A DNA stretch of 35,516 nucleotides from Gemmatimonadales bacterium (GTDB lineage: Bacteria; Gemmatimonadota; Gemmatimonadetes; Gemmatimonadales; GWC2-71-9): contig JAICLE010000026.1 in assembly GCA_025927545.1 (NCBI GenBank), positions 1 to 35,516 of the forward strand. Direction: 5' to 3'. Below, piece by piece: positions 29,546 through 35,516 of the stretch; within the stretch, counting starts at the first letter, position 1; each line of letters begins with the position of its first letter. Under the pieces are notes generated by a model, which was not told where the DNA came from, did not search any database, and saw only the letters and a list, made by a program, of their open reading frames with translations. Made by a program: the position numbers and the translations under genes.

Positions 29546-32377
29546 ATGTCCACGGTACTCGAACGCCTTCGCGAGGCGCTCGCTCCCGACATCGTCGTGC
29601 AGCGCGAGCTGGCGTCCGGCGGGATGGGCATCGTCTTCCTCGCGCAGGACGTTGTGCTCGACCGGGCCATCGCCGTCAAGGTGCTCAGGCCGGAGCTGGC
29701 CACGGCGGCCTCGGCCGAGCGCTTCCTGCGGGAGGGTCGCGCCGCCGCACGGTTGAGTCACCCCAACCTCGTGCGCGTCCACCGCGCCGGCACCGGCGAC
29801 GGTCTCCTCTATTACACGATGGACTTCGTCCCCGGCGAGACGCTTGCCGCCCGGCTGCTTCGTGGGCCGGTATCGGCAGCGGAGACCGTGACGATCGGGC
29901 GGGACATTCTCCAGGCGCTGGCCGCCGCGCACGCATCCCGGTTCATCCACCGCGACGTCAAGCCGTCGAACATCTTCCTGGACGGACCGCGCGCCCTGCT
30001 CGGCGATTTCGGGGTGGCGCGCGCCGTCGAGTCGGACGCCACCACGCTCACCGGCGCGGGGCAGCGGGTCGGGACGCTCGCCTATATGGCGCCGGAGCAG
30101 GTGCTGGACGCCCCGATCACGCTGCGCACCGATCTGTACGCCGTCGGGCTGGTGCTGTACGAGGCGTGCACCGGGCGGCGCTGGGAAGCGCTGGCGGATC
30201 CGGACAAGGCCGACTGGTCCGGCGTTCCCCGGCGGCTCCGTGCGCCGCTTCGGAAGGCGCTGCAGCTCGCGCCGGACGCCCGGTGGGCCGACGCCCCGAG
30301 CTTCGCCGCCGCGCTGGAGCCTCGACGCGCGTCCTGGCGGCTTCCGGCGGTCGCCGCGTCGCTCCCGCTGATCGCGTGGCTGGTCGTTCGGCACGGAGAC
30401 GGCGACGCGGCGGCGCGCAGCGACATCGTCGTCTTCCCGTTCGAGACCGCTCGCCCAGCGGACTCGTCGCTGGGTCGCGAGATCGCCGGCACGACCCGGT
30501 GGTACTTCGAGCGCCTGCCCGACCTGCGGCTGCACCCATCGAAGGCCGCCGCCCTGGCATGGGCCGGTTCGGCGCTACCTCCAGCGCGCCGGCTTTCCGC
30601 GCTCACCGCCGACACGCGCAGCCGCTACGGCGTCTCGGGCACGGTGCGCCCTCGCGGCGCGCTGCTCGAGGTCGATCTGAGCGTGGTGAACGCGCGGGGC
30701 GAGCCGGTGCTCCAGACCACGGTGCAGGGCGATTCGGGCGACCGGGTCCGGCTCGGGGATCTGATCGGCGCCCGCGTCATGGGCATCGTGTCGCCGGGAC
30801 TGGGCGCGACCTTCCGGCGTGGCGGCGAGATCGCCCGGGTGAACCCGGACGCGGCGCTCGAGTTTCTCCAGGGGGAAGACGCGTTCGCCCGTGACGCGTG
30901 GCTCACGGCCGAGCACCACTACGCCCGCGCGCTGGAGCTCGATTCGACGTTCCTGCTGGCCGCCTGGCGCCTGGCCAACGCGCGCCGATGGATGCCGCTG
31001 CGCCGGACACCGCCGTTCCCGCCGGATTTTCTCACGCTGTTCCACGCGCGGGCCCAGACCCTCTCCGAGGTGGACCGCCGGCTCATCGAGGCCCAGTTCG
31101 CGCCTTCGGGGCCGCCCCGCTTCGCGCGCTACGAGCAGGCAAAGCGGGCGAGCCGGAGCGATGCCTACGCGATGCTCCTCTATGGCGACGAGCTCTTCCA
31201 CCGCGGCCCGCTCGCCGGACGCCCGCTGACCGACGCGGCCGACATGCTGGCCGCCGCCGCCACGGCGGATCCGACGCTCGCCCCGGCCTGGGAGCACCTG
31301 GCTTGGGCGCTGATCCGGCTGGGCCGGCGCGACGAGGCCGCCCGCGCGCTCGACAACCTCGGCCGAGTGGCCGGGCGCCCCGAGGAATCGGAGATCTACC
31401 TGCCCGAGTTCCTCCGCGTGGCGTTCACCGCGCGGTTCGACCCCGCGGCGCTCGGCGCCGGCGGCGGGGCGCTGCTCCAGTCGCCCGGTGCGCTGGCCCT
31501 CGCGGCGCGGGGCGCGCTCGCGTTCGACCTGCCCGGGCACGAGCTTCTGTTCGGCCGCGCGCTCACGGCGCTCGAGGGTGCGGCGCCCGCGCAACGCGCG
31601 AGCGGCCACATCGCTCAGGGGGTGGCCCTCGTGGCGCTCGGCCGGCCCTCGGCGGCGCTGGCGCAGCTCGACTCCGCCGCGGACCTGTTTCCCGATCCGG
31701 CGGAGGCGCGTCTGCAGGCCGCGGAATGGCGGGTCCTTCCCGGGGCGCTCGGCGCGCCCGGATTTCCCGCCGTTGAGGCCGACCGGGGCCGGGCGTCGCT
31801 CGCGAGCGCGGCGGAGGCGCCATCCACCATCGGCACCCGGGCGGCCTGGGCGCTCGCGCTCGACGCGCTCGCCCGGGGCGACAGCGCCGCCACGGATCGG
31901 TGGGGGCGCCTGGTCGCCGCGCGGGAGACCGCCGGCGGCCCGCTGGGCCTCCTCCTCGCCTCGATGGCCGCTGCCGTCCGTGGCGATCCGGCCGCCGCGC
32001 TTCGCATCTCCGAGCCGGCGCTCGCGCTCGACTCCGCCGGCTACGCGCCGGATCCGTTCTTCCGCTCCGCGCTCCACCTGCTCCGCGGGGACTGGTTCGC
32101 GGCGGCGGGCCACGGCCCCGACGCGGACCGCTCCCGGCTCTGGTACGAGAACACCGATGCGATCGGGTGGCCGGAGGCCGAGGCCCAGCCGGCGGAGGTG
32201 GACTGGGCCCTCGGGTCCACGGCTCGGTTGCGCCGGGCCGCGCAGGCGTTCGCAGACGGCCGCCGGGGCGACGGGTGTACCATCGCAGTGCGACTGCTCG
32301 AGGTCTGGGCCCGGCCTGATCCGGCGGTGGCGGCTTCGGCGGCGGGGCTGCGGCAGCAGGCGGCCGGATGTCCGTGA
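29546..32377 (+). CDS. Membrane Ser/Thr protein kinase with TolB-like and TPR regions
   Basis: A 943-residue Hanks-type kinase. The ATG at 29546 begins the kinase domain (about 15-260), whose motifs are intact: glycine loop ASGGMGIV (23-30), Lys45 in AVKVL, HRDVKPSN with Asp137, DFG at 154-156 and APE at 182-184. One membrane helix follows (about 265-282). Then comes a TolB/adenylate-cyclase-like module starting DIVVFPFETARPADSS (about 293-440), then TPR-like repeats to the end, including AEHHYARALELDSTFLLAAWRLAN. It should phosphorylate Ser/Thr on partners in the cytosol while sensing the other side. The stop overlaps the next gene by 10 nt. The ribosome-binding site is weak. Confidence 0.93.
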   Translation: MSTVLERLREALAPDIVVQRELASGGMGIVFLAQDVVLDRAIAVKVLRPELATAASAERFLREGRAAARLSHPNLVRVHRAGTGDGLLYYTMDFVPGETLAARLLRGPVSAAETVTIGRDILQALAAAHASRFIHRDVKPSNIFLDGPRALLGDFGVARAVESDATTLTGAGQRVGTLAYMAPEQVLDAPITLRTDLYAVGLVLYEACTGRRWEALADPDKADWSGVPRRLRAPLRKALQLAPDARWADAPSFAAALEPRRASWRLPAVAASLPLIAWLVVRHGDGDAAARSDIVVFPFETARPADSSLGREIAGTTRWYFERLPDLRLHPSKAAALAWAGSALPPARRLSALTADTRSRYGVSGTVRPRGALLEVDLSVVNARGEPVLQTTVQGDSGDRVRLGDLIGARVMGIVSPGLGATFRRGGEIARVNPDAALEFLQGEDAFARDAWLTAEHHYARALELDSTFLLAAWRLANARRWMPLRRTPPFPPDFLTLFHARAQTLSEVDRRLIEAQFAPSGPPRFARYEQAKRASRSDAYAMLLYGDELFHRGPLAGRPLTDAADMLAAAATADPTLAPAWEHLAWALIRLGRRDEAARALDNLGRVAGRPEESEIYLPEFLRVAFTARFDPAALGAGGGALLQSPGALALAARGALAFDLPGHELLFGRALTALEGAAPAQRASGHIAQGVALVALGRPSAALAQLDSAADLFPDPAEARLQAAEWRVLPGALGAPGFPAVEADRGRASLASAAEAPSTIGTRAAWALALDALARGDSAATDRWGRLVAARETAGGPLGLLLASMAAAVRGDPAAALRISEPALALDSAGYAPDPFFRSALHLLRGDWFAAAGHGPDADRSRLWYENTDAIGWPEAEAQPAEVDWALGSTARLRRAAQAFADGRRGDGCTIAVRLLEVWARPDPAVAASAAGLRQQAAGCP

Positions 32378-35157
32378 TCGGCGGTGGCGGCCGCTACCGC
32401 ATCGAACGCGCGCTCGCACCGCTCGACGGCGTCGCCCGCTTCCTCGCCCGCGACCTGAGCCTCGATCGCCTGGTCGAGCTCCTGGTGCTCGAACCGGCGC
32501 TCCACCCGCACCGGCAGCTCGACGCCTTCCTCGCCGATGCACGCCGGCTCGCGCGGATCAACAACCCGAACGTCGTCGCCGTCCACGACGCCGTGGTGGC
32601 CGATGGCACCGCCCAACTCGCCCGGGAGTACCTGCCCGGCGAGACTCTGGCGAGTCGCCTGCGGAACGGTCCGCTGCCGCAGGCCGAGGCGATCCGGCTC
32701 GGCCGGGATCTGCTGCGGGGCCTCGAAGCGTCCCACTCGGGAGGCGTGGCCCATCCCGATCTCGCGGCCGGGACGATCGTCTGTCTTCCCCACCGTGTCG
32801 TCCTCGCCGGCCTTGGCGGCGAGGGCGCCGATGCCGCCGCCCGTGCGCGTGATCTCCAGGCTGCGGGTCGCGTCCTCTACGAGGCGGCGGCAGGCCGCCG
32901 ATGGGACCCGGCATCGAGCCCCGAAGCCAGCGTCTGGCACCCGGTGCCGCGGCGGCTCCGGCGCGTGCTGGCGCGAGCGCTGGCCGACCGCCCCGAGGAG
33001 CGATGGCCCGATGCGGCGGCGTTCCGCCGGGCGCTCGACGGGCTCGCCGGCTCCCGGTTCCGCTGGTCGCTGGTCGCCGCGGGCGCAGCCGGCGCCGGAA
33101 TGGTCGCCCTCGGACTCGCCGCGTGGCTGTTCGGCGGCCGATTCGTCCGCTGGTGGAACCCGGGGCCGCCGGGGGGCCGCCCCAAGGAGCTGGCCGTGCT
33201 GCCGCTGGAGGTGACCGGCGGCCGGCCGGCGGACACGCTCGGCACCGAGCTCGCCCAGCTCATGCAGCTCACGCTCGACAACGTCCCAGGCCTCGAACTT
33301 ACCTCGCAGGGTCAGGTGCTCCGCTGGTGGGAGCGGCAGGGGCGCGACGTCGGCGGCGCGCAGGCCCAGGCGGCGCACGACCTCAACGCCCACTGGGTGG
33401 CGCACGGGCTCGCCCACCGGCGGGGTGACAGCGTCCGCGTCCGGCTCACGCTCTACGACGCCGCGGGCGCGAAGACGCCGCTGCCCGAGCTGCGTGGCAG
33501 CGTGCAGGACTTCGCCGCCCTGGGCGACACGCTCGCCGTCAACGTCCTCCGAGCCGCCGCGCCGGATCTCGAGCCGCTCTACCGCGGGGTGCAGGACATC
33601 TCGGGCGTTCCACTCATCGCACTCAAGGCATTTCTGCAGGGGGAGGCGGCCTTCGAGCGCGATGCGTGGGCGCTTGCCGAGCGCAACTACGAGACCGCCA
33701 TCGGGGCGGACTCCGGCTTCGCGCTGGCCTGGTGGCGGCTCGCGAACGTGAAACGCTGGCGGCGGCTCCCCTACGAATTCGACCTGCGCTCGTTCTACGG
33801 CCGGCTCGGCGATCGCCTGCGCCCCGCCGACCGCGTACTGGTCGAGGCGCTGCTGGAGCCCGACGTCGAGCGGCGGCTCGCCCGGATGGAGTCGGCGGTG
33901 GCGGGCGCGCCCACCGACGCGTACACCCGGTTCCTCTACGCCGAAGAGCTGTTTCACCGCGGTCCGCTGGTCGGCCGCGGGATCGAGCACGCGGGGCGGG
34001 TCATGGGTGAAGCCATCGCGCTCGATTCCTCGCTGGCGGAGGCGTACAACCACCTCGTCGCCCTGCAGCTGCGGGCCGGCCGGCCGGCGGAGGCGCGCCG
34101 GCTGCTCGACCTGCGCCGCCGCGTCTCGCCCCGTCCCGCGCCTGGCGAGTCCGACGTGGTCTCGCTGCTCGAGCTGGCCTACGACGAGCGGTTCCATCCC
34201 TGGCTCGGCGGACTCAAGCGGGCGTGGCTCGAGTGGCGCGCCGATTCGGCGCAGCTCGCGGACCTCGCGCGGGTAGTGCGGCTGGGCGGCCCGTGGTTCG
34301 ACATTCCACGGGCGCAGGTCGCGCTTGCCGGCATTCTGGTCCGGCGCGGCCCGTCCGGCGATTCCGCGCAGGCCAGCGCGCGGACCGGAATCGCGCTCGG
34401 CCTGCTCACGCTCGGCCGGCCGGAGGCGGCGATGGTCCAGCTCGATTCGGCGGTTGACCTGTCGCCCACCACCGAGGGGCGGCTCCAGCAGGCGGAGTGG
34501 AGGGCGATTCCCCAGGCGGTCGGCCTGCCGGCGCTCCGCTCGGCGGCGGACGCGCGGTGGGACCGGCGGCTCGAGGAGCTCGCCGCCGACTCGGCGACCA
34601 GCGTCCGCGCGCTCTGGGCGCTCGCGCTCCGCCGCCTCGCTGCCGGCGACACCGCGGCGTTCGAGCACACGCGCGCCCGCCTCGACACCCTGGCGCCCGC
34701 CGCGCCGCTCGGCGCGCTGCTCCGCGCCATCGGCGAGGCCGCACGGGACCGACGCGCCGCCGCGATGCTCATCTCGGATTCCGTGCGCCCGCTGTTCGCG
34801 GTCGATCACCCGCCCGATCCGTTCGCCGGCGCCGTGTTCCATCTCCTCCGGGCCGAGTGGCTCGCCGCCGGGGGCCAGACCCGCGCGGCGGACCGCGAGT
34901 GGGGCTGGTACGAGGGATCCGACTTCGAAGGCTGGCCGGCCGGCGTCCCCCAGGCAGGTGAGATCGAAGCCCCATTCGGGGTCTACGCCCGCTGGAAACG
35001 GGGATTGGCCCGGCTTGCCGGCGCGGCGACGGCGGCGGACACCCTCGCCGCGTGCGCCCTGCTCGCGCGGGTCGCCGAGCTCGGGCGCGACGCCGAGCCC
35101 GCGCTGGCGCCGCTCGCCGCCGCCGCCGGTTTCCGCACCCGAGGCTGCCCCCGATGA
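32368..35157 (+). CDS. Pseudokinase paralogue of the upstream membrane kinase, with TolB-like and TPR regions
   Basis: A 929-residue paralogue of the preceding kinase with the same order: kinase-like domain (about 8-225), membrane helix (about 234-255), TolB-like module beginning ELAVLPLEVTGG (about 274), and TPR tail (LAERNYETAIGADSGFALAWWRLAN). The kinase-like domain is catalytically dead by sequence. The glycine loop reads APLDGVARF, the lysine is Leu39 (LVELLVL), HRDVKPSN reads HPDLAAGT (129-136), and DFG reads GLG (148-150). The APE/activation segment is mostly deleted. Asp131 survives. Conservation of the rest implies selection as a scaffold or regulator. It overlaps the kinase by 10 nt and the next gene by 4 nt (ATGA). 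Bases 34111-34186 recur at 10339-10265. Confidence 0.88.
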   Translation: MSVIGGGGRYRIERALAPLDGVARFLARDLSLDRLVELLVLEPALHPHRQLDAFLADARRLARINNPNVVAVHDAVVADGTAQLAREYLPGETLASRLRNGPLPQAEAIRLGRDLLRGLEASHSGGVAHPDLAAGTIVCLPHRVVLAGLGGEGADAAARARDLQAAGRVLYEAAAGRRWDPASSPEASVWHPVPRRLRRVLARALADRPEERWPDAAAFRRALDGLAGSRFRWSLVAAGAAGAGMVALGLAAWLFGGRFVRWWNPGPPGGRPKELAVLPLEVTGGRPADTLGTELAQLMQLTLDNVPGLELTSQGQVLRWWERQGRDVGGAQAQAAHDLNAHWVAHGLAHRRGDSVRVRLTLYDAAGAKTPLPELRGSVQDFAALGDTLAVNVLRAAAPDLEPLYRGVQDISGVPLIALKAFLQGEAAFERDAWALAERNYETAIGADSGFALAWWRLANVKRWRRLPYEFDLRSFYGRLGDRLRPADRVLVEALLEPDVERRLARMESAVAGAPTDAYTRFLYAEELFHRGPLVGRGIEHAGRVMGEAIALDSSLAEAYNHLVALQLRAGRPAEARRLLDLRRRVSPRPAPGESDVVSLLELAYDERFHPWLGGLKRAWLEWRADSAQLADLARVVRLGGPWFDIPRAQVALAGILVRRGPSGDSAQASARTGIALGLLTLGRPEAAMVQLDSAVDLSPTTEGRLQQAEWRAIPQAVGLPALRSAADARWDRRLEELAADSATSVRALWALALRRLAAGDTAAFEHTRARLDTLAPAAPLGALLRAIGEAARDRRAAAMLISDSVRPLFAVDHPPDPFAGAVFHLLRAEWLAAGGQTRAADREWGWYEGSDFEGWPAGVPQAGEIEAPFGVYARWKRGLARLAGAATAADTLAACALLARVAELGRDAEPALAPLAAAAGFRTRGCPR
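34111..34186 (+). repeat. 76-nt dispersed copy shared with the hydrolase pseudogene (copy 2)
   Basis: These bases encode LRRRVSPRPAPGESDVVSLLELAYDE in the TPR region of the pseudokinase and match the minus strand of 10339-10265 with one substitution and one gap. The encoded residues fit the protein context here, so this copy is probably the source. The similarity may begin about 10 nt earlier (GCTGCTCG). Confidence 0.88.
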
Positions 35158-35516
35158 TCACCTGCCGCACGCTCGGTCCGGTCGAAGTCACCGTGGACGG
35201 CGCGATGGCCGCCGGTGAGCTGCTCTGGCGCAAGAACCTCGCGCTGCTGATGTATCTCGCCCGCTCGGGACACCGGGGGCGCACCCGCGAGCACCTCACC
35301 GGCATGCTCTGGGCAGATCGGCCCGACGCGGCCGCGAGGCATTCGCTGAACGAGGCGCTGAGGGCCCTCCGCCGCCACGCGGGCGAGGCCGCGTTCGAGA
35401 CGTCGGCGGGACAGGTGAAGCTCCTGCCCGGAGCGGTCCGGCTCGACGTGGATCAGCTCCGCGAGCTGAGCGATCGGGGCGAATGGTCCGCCGCGTCCGC
35501 GCTGGTCACCGGGGAA
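35154..35516 (+). CDS. SARP/BTAD-like transcriptional regulator, N-terminal part (cut by window end)
   Basis: An open frame from the ATG at 35154, overlapping the pseudokinase stop (ATGA), runs off the window after 121 residues. It starts ITCRTLGPVEVTVDGAMA and continues LLWRKNLALLMYLARSG, REHLTGMLWADRPDAARHSL, and NEALRALRRHAGE. This is the winged-helix DNA-binding domain that begins SARP/AfsR-type and BTAD regulators (LGP.EV..dG, K..ALL.YLA, R..L...LW.....AR..L...L..LR). The rest, probably BTAD and perhaps further domains, lies beyond the window. In Streptomyces, AfsR-type regulators are phosphorylated by membrane Ser/Thr kinases, so this gene is the likely target of the two upstream proteins (inference). 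Confidence 0.82.
   Translation, partial: MITCRTLGPVEVTVDGAMAAGELLWRKNLALLMYLARSGHRGRTREHLTGMLWADRPDAAARHSLNEALRALRRHAGEAAFETSAGQVKLLPGAVRLDVDQLRELSDRGEWSAASALVTGE

Noticed and set aside
32041-34842. 933-codon minus-strand frame
   Set aside because: Antisense to both kinase genes. Its local similarity to sequence around 10257-10330 is only the reverse reading of the shared 76-nt segment.
1-35516. CRISPR arrays, transposases, integrases, tRNA or rRNA genes
   Set aside because: I looked for direct-repeat arrays, transposase-like proteins and tRNA-like T-arm sequences in the intergenic gaps and found none; this was by eye, not by a covariance search.

Overview
The window is a high-G+C bacterial chromosome segment (roughly 70% G+C by eye) with no rRNA, tRNA, insertion sequence or CRISPR array that I can find. 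The gene content suggests Gemmatimonadota or a close relative: many Sec/lipoprotein-signal proteins, an RCC1-propeller lipoprotein, a MEDS-domain protein beside a PAS hybrid histidine kinase, a small lipoprotein with an IPPGQLPPPG-type stretch, and membrane Ser/Thr kinases with TPR tails upstream of a SARP-like regulator. This assignment is inferred from gene types, not from a marker gene. Genes are dense, starts are ATG, GTG or TTG, and long antisense open frames are ordinary high-G+C shadows.

Layout. 1-6518 (+): the 3' end of a multicopper oxidase, a seven-repeat RCC1 lipoprotein, a di-heme cytochrome c peroxidase-like lipoprotein, a PaaK-like adenylating enzyme, a DUF2784 membrane protein and an exported M28 aminopeptidase. 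6695-10059 (+): small housekeeping or unknown genes, including a threefold-repeat membrane protein behind a 344-nt structured leader, an HD-domain nucleotidase, a PPC/DUF296 protein and a VOC protein. 10088-10380 (-): a decayed alpha/beta-hydrolase. 10503-13695 (+): two unlike serine beta-lactamase-fold hydrolases. 13727-16769 (mostly -): small genes, a tautomerase and a PQQ-type quinoprotein. 16963-19817: an OB-fold lipoprotein, a bidirectional terminator, and an rpiB - unknown gene - fosmidomycin-resistance-type MFS operon. 19847-23660: a CsgG/TolB-like lipoprotein (-), then NmrA-like protein, dodecin, ECF42-type sigma factor and a DUF892 ferritin-like protein (+). 23755-26042: a HExxH peptidase overlapping a TRIC/UPF0126 membrane protein.

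26046 to the end is the signalling region. A four-PAS hybrid histidine kinase (-) and a MEDS sensor protein (+) diverge from a 144-nt gap that holds a perfect CRP/FNR-class palindrome (TGTGA-N6-TCACA). Downstream is a tightly overlapping trio: an intact membrane Ser/Thr kinase with TolB-like and TPR regions, a tandem paralogue whose kinase domain has lost every key catalytic motif, and the start of a SARP/BTAD-like regulator cut by the window end. I infer an AfsK/AfsR-like phosphorelay with a pseudokinase as scaffold or modulator. This is the best candidate for an undescribed system here.

A second surprise links two distant places. About 76 nt of the pseudokinase gene (34111-34186, +) recur almost identically inside the hydrolase pseudogene (10339-10265, -), with one substitution and one 1-nt gap.
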